Assembly (NCBI GenBank): GCA_038745535.1
Contig: JBCDLI010000007.1
Coordinates: 4,901-68,900 of the forward strand
Reading direction: 5' to 3'
Source: JBCDLI01 sp038745535
Lineage (GTDB): Bacteria; Pseudomonadota; Alphaproteobacteria; Rhizobiales; Rhizobiaceae
Length of the DNA: 64,000 bases
Part shown: in pieces, positions 49,548 to 58,473 of the stretch
Layout of the letters: every line of letters starts with the position of its first letter
Position numbering within the stretch: position 1 is the first letter of the stretch
The notes under the pieces: model-generated
Told to the model about the DNA's origin: nothing
The model's input: the letters and a program-made list of their open reading frames with translations, nothing else
Database searches by the model: none
Translations under genes and position numbers: made by a program

Positions 49548-51175
49548 ACCGTTTTCCTCTCCTCTCAATCAAAGATCTGTCGGTCGCCTTTACCCAAGGC
49601 GGGAAGACGTCGATTGCTGTTGATCGGATTTCCTTCGACATCCATGAGCGCGAAACCGTGGCTCTCGTCGGTGAATCGGGGTCCGGCAAATCGGTCTCGG
49701 CAAACTCTGTCCTCAAGCTTCTGCCCTATCCCGCCGCCTCTCATCCAACGGGTGAGATCTTTTTCGATGGTGTCGATCTGTTGAGTACCAGAGACGCTGA
49801 TCTCAGGCAGGTGCGCGGCAACGACATATCGATGATTTTTCAAGAGCCGATGACATCGCTCAATCCGCTTCACACGATCGAAAAGCAGATCGCCGAAGTG
49901 CTGCAACTGCACGGCTTGAGTGGCGAGCATCAATCGCGAGAGCGGGTGATCGAGTTACTCACCCAAGTCGGCATTCGCGATCCCGAAAAGCGACTTAGCT
50001 CTTATCCGCATCAGATGTCTGGCGGACAGCGCCAGCGCGTTATGATCGCCATGGCGCTTGCCAATACCCCGAAACTGCTGATCGCCGATGAACCCACGAC
50101 AGCGCTTGATGTGACTGTTCAGGCGCAAATCCTCAAGCTACTCGATGATCTCAAGCGCGAGCGCGGCATGGCGATGCTGTTTATCACCCATGATCTTGGC
50201 ATCGTGCGCAAAATTGCTGACCGCGTTTGCGTCATGACGAAGGGCAAAATCGTCGAAACGGGGCCGACCGCGGAGATTTTCTCTGAGCCGAAGCATGAAT
50301 ACACCAAGCACCTACTCGCCGCTGAACCGTCCGGTCGACCGCCCCAAGTCGATGACAGTCGGCCAATTGTGCTAAACACCGAAAAAACCAGGGTGTGGTT
50401 CCCTATCAAGCAAGGTTTTATGCGGCGCACGGTGGATCATGTGAAAGCCGTTGACGGCATTGATGTCACAGTGCGCGCAGGGCAGACCTTAGGTGTCGTC
50501 GGAGAATCCGGTTCCGGTAAAACCACGCTTGGGCTGGCGATCACGCGCTTGATTTCGTCCGAAGGCTCGATTGAATTTAACGGCACGCGTATAGACGCTA
50601 AATCCTTTCGGGAGATGAGGTCGCTACGCTCGGCACTGCAGATCGTCTTCCAAGACCCCTACGGTTCGCTGTCACCGCGCATGTCTGTCGCAGAGATTAT
50701 CGCCGAAGGCTTGGCGATCCACGCGCCGGAGATCAGCCGAGACGAACGCGATGATCGCGTTGTTGAAGCTCTGCGTGAGGTAAACCTCGATCCAGACACG
50801 CGTTTTCGCTATCCGCACGAATTCTCAGGAGGCCAGAGACAGCGTATCGCCATCGCCCGCGCTATGGTTCTAAAGCCGAAATTTGTCATGCTGGACGAGC
50901 CCACATCGGCACTCGATATGAGCGTTCAAGCACAGGTTGTCGATCTCCTTCGCGATCTGCAAGCGCGCTACGATCTCGCCTATCTGTTTATCAGCCACGA
51001 TTTGAAGGTTGTGCGGGCGCTGGCCAATGAGGTCATTGTAATGCGCAATGGCAAAGTGGTTGAGCACGGCGAGGCTGACCAGATTTTCGATGCGCCGGAG
51101 ACCGATTACACCAAAGCACTGATGGCTGCGGCCTTTAATATAGAGACCGCGCCCGAAGGCATCGTCGCGGATTGA
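49544..51175 (+). CDS. yejF: Peptide ABC transporter ATPase YejF (fused double ATPase)
   Basis: The 543-aa protein contains two ABC ATPase domains. The first has Walker A GESGSGKSVSANSVL, signature MSGGQRQRVMIAMA and Walker B LLIADEPTTALDVT. The second has GESGSGKTTLGLAI, FSGGQRQRIAIARAMVL and VMLDEPTSALDMSVQ. An oligopeptide-transporter C-terminal extension follows each domain in part. It powers YejBE. Its start overlaps the vapC stop by four bases instead of following yejE. Confidence 0.95.
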   Translation: MNRFPLLSIKDLSVAFTQGGKTSIAVDRISFDIHERETVALVGESGSGKSVSANSVLKLLPYPAASHPTGEIFFDGVDLLSTRDADLRQVRGNDISMIFQEPMTSLNPLHTIEKQIAEVLQLHGLSGEHQSRERVIELLTQVGIRDPEKRLSSYPHQMSGGQRQRVMIAMALANTPKLLIADEPTTALDVTVQAQILKLLDDLKRERGMAMLFITHDLGIVRKIADRVCVMTKGKIVETGPTAEIFSEPKHEYTKHLLAAEPSGRPPQVDDSRPIVLNTEKTRVWFPIKQGFMRRTVDHVKAVDGIDVTVRAGQTLGVVGESGSGKTTLGLAITRLISSEGSIEFNGTRIDAKSFREMRSLRSALQIVFQDPYGSLSPRMSVAEIIAEGLAIHAPEISRDERDDRVVEALREVNLDPDTRFRYPHEFSGGQRQRIAIARAMVLKPKFVMLDEPTSALDMSVQAQVVDLLRDLQARYDLAYLFISHDLKVVRALANEVIVMRNGKVVEHGEADQIFDAPETDYTKALMAAAFNIETAPEGIVAD

Positions 51176-51179
51176 AAAG

Positions 51180-52043
51180 TCACGGCCGTCTCAGACCGGT
51201 AGGAAACCCGTAGAGATAACCAATGCGTTCTACGGCGTCTTCCAGCAGCTCGCGAGCGACCGACATAGTGTGTCCATTTGCGTGAATGAGCGTATCAGCG
51301 TCGCACATGATCCCGACATGGCCTTTCCAGAAAACCAGATCGCCCCGTCGTAGGCCACCATCCATTGCAGCAAATCCGAGGTCTTCGCCGATAGACCCCG
51401 CTTGCATGTCGCTGTCGCGGAGCACATCCTTTCCGCACATCATCATCGCCAGTTGCACGAGGCCTGAGCAGTCCAAGCCGAACGCGGACGCACCGCCCCA
51501 AAGATAGGGCGTGTGCAAAAGCTGTTCTGCTACCGTGACGTAGTCTGCTGCGTGTGCTGCAAAGCGGCGAAGATGACGCTGAATGAGTGCGTGACCATCA
51601 TTTGTGATCGCGTATCTTGTACCCCGTACCTCTTCGTTGCCAACAATCGTCAGCCGCGATCCCATGGACAGTGCAGAGCAATGTGGACGCTTCATATCCG
51701 GTTCGGGATAAAGAAACGTGCGCGGCACAGAGACGATGTGGGTTGGCTTTTTCACCTCTTCGCGAATTGCGTCTACCGTTATGTAACCTACGTACTGGTC
51801 ACGTTCCGATTGGCACCAGACGAAGTCATCATCACGGTCGAAAACTCGCACACGGTCGCCATGCAGAAGCTGGGTATCAATCCCCGAAGCCTCATTTGGT
51901 GCCGGACGCATATCCGCCACCGGCAAGTCCACCGTCGCCGAAGTCCCTTCCCGATACTCCAGCGCTTCCACCTGATCGGAAAGGCGCACATCTGCTAGGT
52001 CTTCTCGATAGGCATGCAGCCGCCGGTCAAGTGCAGCTGACAT
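51180..52043 (-). CDS. NlpC/P60 family peptidase with SH3-like domain
   Basis: The 287-aa product has an N-terminal bacterial SH3-like part (QLLHGDRVRVFDRDDDFVWC and QYVGYITVDAIRE) and a C-terminal NlpC/P60 domain with the catalytic cysteine in GLDCSGLVQLAM and the histidine in KGHVGIMCDADTLIHANGHT. Such enzymes cut peptide bonds in peptidoglycan stems. No signal peptide is visible, which suggests muropeptide recycling in the cytoplasm or a non-classical route. The ATG overlaps the MarR stop (TGATG), so they are coupled. Confidence 0.9.
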   Translation of the reverse strand: MSAALDRRLHAYREDLADVRLSDQVEALEYREGTSATVDLPVADMRPAPNEASGIDTQLLHGDRVRVFDRDDDFVWCQSERDQYVGYITVDAIREEVKKPTHIVSVPRTFLYPEPDMKRPHCSALSMGSRLTIVGNEEVRGTRYAITNDGHALIQRHLRRFAAHAADYVTVAEQLLHTPYLWGGASAFGLDCSGLVQLAMMMCGKDVLRDSDMQAGSIGEDLGFAAMDGGLRRGDLVFWKGHVGIMCDADTLIHANGHTMSVARELLEDAVERIGYLYGFPTGLRRP

Positions 52044-52387
52044 CACAAATGCCTCGCTTTGTCAGCGACGAGGTCGCCGAGTTTTTCCAGATATCGCGCT
52101 CCTTCCACGGTGCGGACGATCACGACGTTTCGGCGATCATTTTCATCGCGATGACGGGACAGAAGCTTTTTCCCGCCCAAGGAGTCCAAGGCCCGCGTGA
52201 TGACTGGTTTCGTCACTTTCATGCGCTCCGCCAATCCGCGCACCGAATGCGGTGGCGGTTCAAGATAAACGGTCAACAGGATTGTAAGCTGCCGAACTGT
52301 CAAATCCGGCATGTCTGATCGCACCTGCCCAAGCGAGACGAGATGCATAAGCTTGAGCGCTTGCGACGCTTTTAAATGGACAGACAC
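52043..52387 (-). CDS. Small MarR-type regulator
   Basis: The 114-aa product is a short winged-helix protein with LTVRQLTILLTVYLEPPPHS, a recognition region (VRGLAERMKVTKPVITRALD) and the wing RHRDENDRRNVVIVRT. Compared with full MarR proteins it lacks about 25 residues of dimerisation helices. It lies between pepA and the NlpC/P60 gene on the same strand and is coupled to the latter. It may regulate this cell-wall and peptide turnover cluster. Confidence 0.82.
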   Translation of the reverse strand: MSVHLKASQALKLMHLVSLGQVRSDMPDLTVRQLTILLTVYLEPPPHSVRGLAERMKVTKPVITRALDSLGGKKLLSRHRDENDRRNVVIVRTVEGARYLEKLGDLVADKARHL

Positions 52388-52441
52388 TGGCGGCAGGACT
52401 TTCGAAACGGGTCCGTAACAATATGCCGTCAGGCCTGCACT

Positions 52442-53833
52442 CTAGCAATAGGTTTCGCAAAGCGCGTCGAAAACTGCGCGGATCGTTTGCGCTTCACCAC
52501 CAACAGGCGTCTGTGGTTTGCCGGTGTTTGTCCACGCGAAGATGTCGAAGTGCGTCCAGTTTGCGCCCGGCGTAACAAAATGCTGGAGAAACAAAGCAGC
52601 GGTTACTGAGCCGGCAAAACCATCATTGGTGATGTTGCAAAGATCAGCGCAGCTCGACTTCAGTCCCTTTGCGTAGGGCTGCCAAAGCGGCATGCGCCAC
52701 ATGGGATCATGCAGCGCGTTGGAATTGGTGTTTAGCCGCTGGGCGAAAGCATCGTCTGTGGCATAGTAAGGCGGTAAATCAGCACCCAGTGCAACCCGGG
52801 CGGCGCCCGTAAGCGTCGCAAAATCGAGGACCTGATCGGGTTCTTCCTCGCAGGCCAGCGTCAATGCATCGGCCAGCACCAGGCGGCCCTCGGCGTCTGT
52901 ATTGCCGATCTCGACAGTTGTGCCCTTCCGGCTTTGCAGGATGTCACCGGGACGAAACGCATTTCCCGAAATCGAATTCTCAACTGCGGGGATAAGCACA
53001 CGGAGGCGGACCGGCAGCTTGGCAGCCATAATCATCTGCGCAAGACCGAGAACATGTGCCGCGCCGCCCATGTCTTTCTTCATGATGCGCATAGAGCCAC
53101 CGGGTTTGATGTTGAGACCGCCGGTGTCATAGGCGACGCCCTTCCCCACCAGGGTGAGCTTTGGTGCACTCTCGTCGCCCCAGACTATATCAATCAGTCT
53201 AGGTGTACGGTCTGCTGCACGACCGACGGCATGAATCATCGGAAAGTTTTGATCGAGCAGATCACCGCCGGTGATCACGCTTATCTCTGCGCCTCCGGCT
53301 TCCGCAACCTCTCGCGCCGCCGCCTCAATGCCATTTGGTCCCATATCTTCGGCAGGTGTGTTAACCAGATCGCGAACCAGCCAAGACGCTTCCAAATCGC
53401 GTTTTGTCTCGCCCAGACCCGTTTCATCTTCATAGGCCAGCTGAACATCAACGATCTTCGGCTTTTCGAGATAGGTGTTAAACCGATAAGCACCGAGCCC
53501 GAAGGCAGTGTGCGCAAGCCGAACCGCTTCTCCTTCAAGCCCGTCCAGCCGATAGATCCCACTTGGAAGCTTTTGCGAAAGCACACCGTAGATCATCGGT
53601 TCCTCCCCATCGCCGACGCCGAACAAAACGCGACCGACCGAACTGCCATCTGCATTCGGAATGAGGAGAACTTCGCCCATGCTCGCTTTGAATTTCGACG
53701 CTTCTGCCCATCGCTTCGCTTGGTCATCAAGCTCCGACAAAGAGACCTTCAAATTCCGTCTGCGAATGCTGGTCACGGGGATTGCAGGCTCAGATCCTGA
53801 GATGAAGAGTTCGTGAATTTCGGTGCGGTTCAT
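52442..53833 (-). CDS. Leucyl aminopeptidase family protein (M17)
   Basis: The 463-aa product is an M17 metallopeptidase. The two-metal site is complete: VGKGVAYDTGGLNIKPGGSM (Lys and Asp), MKKDMGGAAHVLG (Asp) and NTDAEGRLVLADAL (Asp, Glu, Arg). The usual TFDSGG is changed to AYDTGG. The N-terminal domain is short, which is typical of the rhizobial form. It removes N-terminal amino acids from peptides in the cytoplasm. It is upstream of the MarR and NlpC/P60 genes on the minus strand and divergent from tadD. Confidence 0.92.
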   Translation of the reverse strand: MNRTEIHELFISGSEPAIPVTSIRRRNLKVSLSELDDQAKRWAEASKFKASMGEVLLIPNADGSSVGRVLFGVGDGEEPMIYGVLSQKLPSGIYRLDGLEGEAVRLAHTAFGLGAYRFNTYLEKPKIVDVQLAYEDETGLGETKRDLEASWLVRDLVNTPAEDMGPNGIEAAAREVAEAGGAEISVITGGDLLDQNFPMIHAVGRAADRTPRLIDIVWGDESAPKLTLVGKGVAYDTGGLNIKPGGSMRIMKKDMGGAAHVLGLAQMIMAAKLPVRLRVLIPAVENSISGNAFRPGDILQSRKGTTVEIGNTDAEGRLVLADALTLACEEEPDQVLDFATLTGAARVALGADLPPYYATDDAFAQRLNTNSNALHDPMWRMPLWQPYAKGLKSSCADLCNITNDGFAGSVTAALFLQHFVTPGANWTHFDIFAWTNTGKPQTPVGGEAQTIRAVFDALCETYC

Positions 53834-53935
53834 GGGCGGGTCCGGTTAAAGCTTAACGGTTCATTAGGGTTAACAGATTATTTCAAAATGGGAAAAGCAG
53901 CATTGTTTCCGTGCAGTGGTCGGAGTTTTTATCCC

Positions 53936-54733
53936 ATGAAATCATCGCGTTTCTCCAAAAGCCGTGCCTTGATTGCACTGACGGTTTCCACAATCGCCCT
54001 TTCAGCCTGTGCCACTGATCGGATGACGACTGGCTCAATCGGCTCAAGAAGCAAACCCGTCGAACAAATGACCGCTGTGGAGCTTCGCGGAGCTCTTCCA
54101 AGCTACCGCGCGTTGTACGAGCGCAACCGCAAAGACAAGCGCGCGGCGATGGCTTATGCCTCAATTCTGCGCATGAACAGCATGGATGATCAGGCGCTGG
54201 CGGTCATGCGCCAAGCAGCGATTGCTCACCCGGAAGATCGCGATATTCTTGCAGCCTATGGTAAGGCGTTGGCCGGTGCCGGTGAATTTACGGCGGCCTT
54301 GGATGCCGTGCAGCGGGCGCAAGACCCCGCAACTCCGGACTGGCGGCTTCTTTCGGCAGAAGGTGCCATCTACGATCAAATCGGGCGCCCCAATGAAGCG
54401 CGCGTGCGTTACCAAAAGGCACTGCAAATGGTGCCCGGTGAGCCATCGGTGCTCTCAAATATGGCAATGAGCCATATGCTGCAAAATGAACTGCCGGCTG
54501 CCGAAAGCTATTTGCAACAGGCCGTGCAGCATCCGGCAGCAGACAGCCGCGTCCGGCAAAATCTCGCGCTGGTCGTTGGCCTCCAAGGCCGCTTCGAAGA
54601 AGCCCAACAAATCGCAACGCGTGAATTGTCACCGTCAGAAGCTGAAGCCAATATGCGGTACCTCCAGTCGATGCTTACACAGCAAAATGCGTGGAACCTG
54701 ATTAAGCAAGAAGATCAGTCGAAGCAGCAGTGA
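53936..54733 (+). CDS. tadD: TadD-like TPR lipoprotein
   Basis: The 265-aa product starts with a lipoprotein signal (MKSSRFSKSRALIALTVSTI and lipobox ALSAC). Several tetratricopeptide repeats follow, including AYASILRMNSMDDQALAVMR, YGKALAGAGEFTAALDAVQR and EARVRYQKALQMVPGEPSVL. TadD is an outer-membrane pilotin-like protein for the secretin of Tad pili. It stands at the end of the Tad cluster but on the opposite strand from the cpa/tad operon. The ATG at 53936 is chosen because the lipobox begins there. Confidence 0.88.
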   Translation: MKSSRFSKSRALIALTVSTIALSACATDRMTTGSIGSRSKPVEQMTAVELRGALPSYRALYERNRKDKRAAMAYASILRMNSMDDQALAVMRQAAIAHPEDRDILAAYGKALAGAGEFTAALDAVQRAQDPATPDWRLLSAEGAIYDQIGRPNEARVRYQKALQMVPGEPSVLSNMAMSHMLQNELPAAESYLQQAVQHPAADSRVRQNLALVVGLQGRFEEAQQIATRELSPSEAEANMRYLQSMLTQQNAWNLIKQEDQSKQQ

Positions 54734-54885
54734 TGCGGCGGGAGCGTCGGGTTTCTGTCGCGACGTACACAATCGAGCTTCTCTGCTCACGTGCTCAATA
54801 GACTGCGTCAAGAGATAGTTTGAAAACACCTTAGTGCATATTCTGCAGCCTTTTTGACGCGCGAGGATAAAGTACTTACCAAGCA

Positions 54886-54906
54886 GTTCCCGAGGGTGTC
54901 GGGAAC
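54886..54906. terminator. Hairpin between tadD and tadC
   Basis: GTTCCCGA (54886-54893) and TCGGGAAC (54899-54906) form a perfect eight-base-pair stem with loop GGGTG, in the 196-bp spacer between the convergent ends of tadD and tadC. It may end transcription from both sides. Nothing else is seen in this spacer. Confidence 0.45.
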
Positions 54907-54929
54907 GGAACGTGATTACACGTCGTGCG

Positions 54930-55925
54930 CTAGAACACGCCGCTATCTGAGATCTGCATGCCTGCTGGCCCGAGAATGACGGCCATCAGAACCGGAAGGA
55001 AGAATACAATCATCGGAACGGTTAGTTTTGGCGGTAGCGCAGCGGCTTTTTTCTCAGCGACGTTCATGCGATGCTGGCGGCTTTCATCGGCTAGAACCCG
55101 CAAAGCTTGGCCGAGAGGGGTACCGTACTTTTCTGCCTGAATAAGTGCTTGGGTTACCGCTTTCACGGTCTCAAGACCCGTTCGGGCAGCAAGATTTTCA
55201 TAGGCTTGGCGGCGCTCGGGAAGGTAGGATAGCTCTGCGCCGACGAGCACGAGTTCCTCAGCAAGCTCGATGGACTGATTGCCGATCTCCCCGGAAACGC
55301 GGCGGAAAGCTGCTTCAATAGACATGCCGGACTCAACGCAAATCAACAGCAAGTCAAGCGAATCCGGCCATGCTCGCTGGATCGAAGCTTGGCGTTTGCC
55401 TGCTTTATTTGAAATGTAGAGATTGGGCAGGAACACGCCTGCAAGCGCGACACCGATAACGGCAGCATATCTTGAGCTGTCTGGATGGTCCGCCATCAGA
55501 TCAAGGCCAAAAATTCCAATTACTGCTACAATCAGCAGTACGAACGGCATCACAAAACGAGCAAACAGGAAAAGCGTGAGAGGCTTCTCTCCTCGGAGAC
55601 CGGCTGCTCTTAATTTTCCAACCGTATTCTCGTCGGCTAGCTTTGCTCGAAGATCGAAATTTTCAACAATTGAGGCGATGCTGCCGCCCTGTTTCTCAAA
55701 TCGCAGCCCGGCTTTCTTGCCTTTATTATTTTTGACACGCATCCGTGCGCGTTCACGTTCGCGAATCTCCTGACGCTCAAGAGCGACAGTTTTCATCCGA
55801 CTCTTAAGTTCGGTCCCGCTCATATAGGGGCTGAGCAGCGACATAAACGCGGCAAACACCGCAATTGTTACCACCATCGACAGAATAAACTGTCGCGAGA
55901 AAATGACTTCGGTGAGAGATTCCAC
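54930..55925 (-). CDS. tadC: Tad pilus inner-membrane protein TadC
   Basis: The 331-aa product has one N-terminal helix, a cytoplasmic basic stretch (KSRMKTVALERQEIRERERA), two central helices, then the T2SSF domain with RAWPDSLDLLLICVESGMSI and EAAFRRVSGEIG, and a C-terminal helix. TadB and TadC form the inner-membrane platform for pilus assembly. It is the last gene of the operon, 3 bp after tadB. Confidence 0.94.
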   Translation of the reverse strand: MESLTEVIFSRQFILSMVVTIAVFAAFMSLLSPYMSGTELKSRMKTVALERQEIRERERARMRVKNNKGKKAGLRFEKQGGSIASIVENFDLRAKLADENTVGKLRAAGLRGEKPLTLFLFARFVMPFVLLIVAVIGIFGLDLMADHPDSSRYAAVIGVALAGVFLPNLYISNKAGKRQASIQRAWPDSLDLLLICVESGMSIEAAFRRVSGEIGNQSIELAEELVLVGAELSYLPERRQAYENLAARTGLETVKAVTQALIQAEKYGTPLGQALRVLADESRQHRMNVAEKKAAALPPKLTVPMIVFFLPVLMAVILGPAGMQISDSGVF

Positions 55926-55928
55926 TGG

Positions 55929-56933
55929 TCAGACCTCGAAGTTGATCATCTGCTTCATCACGAAGATGCCAATCGCCATCCAGAACGCACAGCAAGCGAG
56001 GATCACGTGACCCGTCGCATCGGTGAAGAGAGGCATGATGTATCCGGGCGAAGTAATGTAGACGAGCACCATGACAGTGCCGGGTAAAAGGCCGATAATC
56101 CAAGCAGAAGCCTTCGCTTCCATAGACATGGCGGCAATTTTAGCCTTCATCTGCTTTCGCGCGCGCAGAACGTTTGATAGATTGCCCAGTGCTTCTGCGA
56201 GGTTACCACCGGCAGACTGCTGAATTTGAATGACCACCGCGAAGAAGTTTGCCTCCTCAACGGGCATGCTTTTGTACATGCGAAAACAGGCATCAGGTGT
56301 AGACAAACCCAGTTGCTGGGATTCCACGATGTTTTGAAACTCTGTTCGTACTGGCTCCCGCGCCTCGTTTGCGATTAGGCGCAGTCCGTCGTTAAGCGGG
56401 AGGCCAGACTTGATCGCGCGAACGATGACATCGAGGGCATTCGGAAATTCTTGTAGGAACTGCTCGACACGCTTTTTACGAAGGTAGCCAACTACCCAAC
56501 GCGGCAAACCAACCCCACCAGCAAACGCTGCCCCCAAAGAGAGCAACGGCTGTCCGAAATTCAAAAATATGGCTGCGCCTAGACCTATGCCGAAGACGGC
56601 CGAATAAATGAAAAAGCGCTCTACCGAGATTTTAAGCCCTGCCTGTTTAAGCAGAGTTTTCAACGGCGGTTTTTTGACATTCTTGATGGCGTCTTTTTGC
56701 TGCTTTTCAAAATCTTCGAGCGCGTCGGACACATTCTTGCGTCGGCGGTTTGCCTCTTCGGCCTTTGAGGAACCGGCGGATTTCGCGCCGCTGGCCCTGG
56801 CTATCGACTTCATGCGATCGCCTTGGCGCTTCTCGTTTTCCAACCGATTGAAGAAGATCGAATAGAGGACGCCACCGATAGCGAACGCGGCAATCAACGC
56901 GGTTGCGAGGATGAGTAAGGTCTCTTGGCCCAT
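55929..56933 (-). CDS. tadB: Tad pilus inner-membrane protein TadB
   Basis: The 334-aa product has an N-terminal helix (LLILATALIAAFAIGGVLYS), a charged stretch, paired central helices and a T2SSF domain containing FLQEFPNALDVIVRAIKSGL and PLNDGLRLIANEA. It interacts with the CpaF ATPase and TadC. The ATG overlaps the cpaF stop by one base (TAATG), so production is coupled. Confidence 0.94.
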   Translation of the reverse strand: MGQETLLILATALIAAFAIGGVLYSIFFNRLENEKRQGDRMKSIARASGAKSAGSSKAEEANRRRKNVSDALEDFEKQQKDAIKNVKKPPLKTLLKQAGLKISVERFFIYSAVFGIGLGAAIFLNFGQPLLSLGAAFAGGVGLPRWVVGYLRKKRVEQFLQEFPNALDVIVRAIKSGLPLNDGLRLIANEAREPVRTEFQNIVESQQLGLSTPDACFRMYKSMPVEEANFFAVVIQIQQSAGGNLAEALGNLSNVLRARKQMKAKIAAMSMEAKASAWIIGLLPGTVMVLVYITSPGYIMPLFTDATGHVILACCAFWMAIGIFVMKQMINFEV

Positions 56934-58444
56934 TACGCTTGCATCTCCTCCATGCCGTCGAGAGCTTCGGCCAAGCGCTCAGTTTCACCGAAATAGCGAG
57001 CGCGTTCCCAAAGCTTTGGTCGTCCGACACCGGTCGATTTGTGTTCGCCGATCAGAGTGCCATCGGGCGTCTCACCGGTAATATCGTAGAGCATCAGGTC
57101 CTGCGTGATGATCACGTCACCTTCCATCCCAATCACTTCGGTAATGTGTGTAATGCGACGCGAGCCATCACGAAGACGCGCGGCCTGTACGATGACATCA
57201 ACGGAACCGACGATGATTTCGCGCACAGTCTTTTGAGGAAGCGAGAATCCACCCATAGCGATCATAGATTCCATCCGGCTCAAGCATTCACGCGGCGAGT
57301 TGGCGTGGATGGTGCCCATTGAACCATCGTGGCCCGTGTTCATCGCCTGCAGCAAATCGAAAACCTCAGGTCCACGAACCTCGCCCACGATTATGCGTTC
57401 AGGACGCATACGAAGGCAGTTTTTAACGAGGTCAGTCATGGTGATCTGCCCCTCGCCTTCAAGGTTGGGCGGACGCGTTTCCAGACGGACCACGTGGGGC
57501 TGCTGGAGCTGCAATTCGGCGGAGTCTTCACAGGTGATGACACGCTCGTCTTCGTCGATGTACCGCGTCAAGCAGTTTAGAAGCGTCGTCTTACCAGAGC
57601 CCGTACCGCCGGAAATGACCACATTACAGCGGACACGGCCGATAATTTGCAGCAACATCGAGCCTTCTTCGGAAATCGACTTGAAGTTGACGAGTTGATC
57701 AAGCGTCAGCTTGTCTTTCTTAAACTTACGAATTGTCAGTGCGGTGCCGTCGATTGCCAGTGGCGGCGCAATAACGTTCACGCGGGAGCCGTCTGCGAGG
57801 CGCGCGTCACATATTGGACTGGATTCGTCCACACGACGCCCGACCTGGCTCACGATGCGCTGACAGATGGAAAGCAGTTGATCGGCGTCGCGGAAGCGAA
57901 CGCCAGCATCGAGGACCTTGCCGCTGACCTCAATGTAGGAGCAGTCGGGCCCGTTGATCATGATGTCGGCGATGTCATCGCGTGCCAGCAGCGGCTCCAA
58001 AGGGCCATAACCCAGGACATCGTTGCAGATGTCTTCGAGCAGACCTTCCTGCTCCGAGATCGACATCGCGTAGTTTTTCAATGCGATGATGTCGTTGACG
58101 ATGTCGCGGATCTCTTCGCGGGCAGCTTCGGCATCCATGCGCGAGAGTTGCGTGAGATCGATGGTTTCGATCAGCGCAGCGAAGACTTCGGTTTTCGTGT
58201 TGTAATAGCTGTCTTCGCGCTCAAAATTTCGAGCTGGCTTCGGCTTTGTTTCCGCAGGCGCTGTAACCTTCTCGATGGCTTTGCTCAGGCTTTCGCTCTG
58301 TTCTGTGGATTGCGAAGCCGCGTTCGCCGTCGGTGCAGCCGCTGGCTTTGCAGTAGCCGGCGTTGCTTCCTTTGTAGGATTTGGCGCAGCCGTTTTCGGC
58401 GTGAAAGGATTTGCTTGTGCAGGTGTTCCGCGTTTACCGAACAT
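56933..58444 (-). CDS. cpaF: Tad pilus assembly ATPase CpaF (TadA)
   Basis: The 503-aa protein has an Ala/Pro-rich N-terminal tail of about 90 residues, then a secretion ATPase core. The core has Walker A ISGGTGSGKTTLLNCLTRYI, an Asp box (RVITCEDSAELQLQQPHVV), Walker B-like RPERIIVGEVRGPEVFDLLQ and the His box MGTIHANSPRE. It powers extension and possibly retraction of Flp pili in alphaproteobacteria. It starts 29 bp after cpaE. Confidence 0.96.
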   Translation of the reverse strand: MFGKRGTPAQANPFTPKTAAPNPTKEATPATAKPAAAPTANAASQSTEQSESLSKAIEKVTAPAETKPKPARNFEREDSYYNTKTEVFAALIETIDLTQLSRMDAEAAREEIRDIVNDIIALKNYAMSISEQEGLLEDICNDVLGYGPLEPLLARDDIADIMINGPDCSYIEVSGKVLDAGVRFRDADQLLSICQRIVSQVGRRVDESSPICDARLADGSRVNVIAPPLAIDGTALTIRKFKKDKLTLDQLVNFKSISEEGSMLLQIIGRVRCNVVISGGTGSGKTTLLNCLTRYIDEDERVITCEDSAELQLQQPHVVRLETRPPNLEGEGQITMTDLVKNCLRMRPERIIVGEVRGPEVFDLLQAMNTGHDGSMGTIHANSPRECLSRMESMIAMGGFSLPQKTVREIIVGSVDVIVQAARLRDGSRRITHITEVIGMEGDVIITQDLMLYDITGETPDGTLIGEHKSTGVGRPKLWERARYFGETERLAEALDGMEEMQA

Positions 58445-58473
58445 TTTTACAACTCCAAGTACTCAGCGTACGC

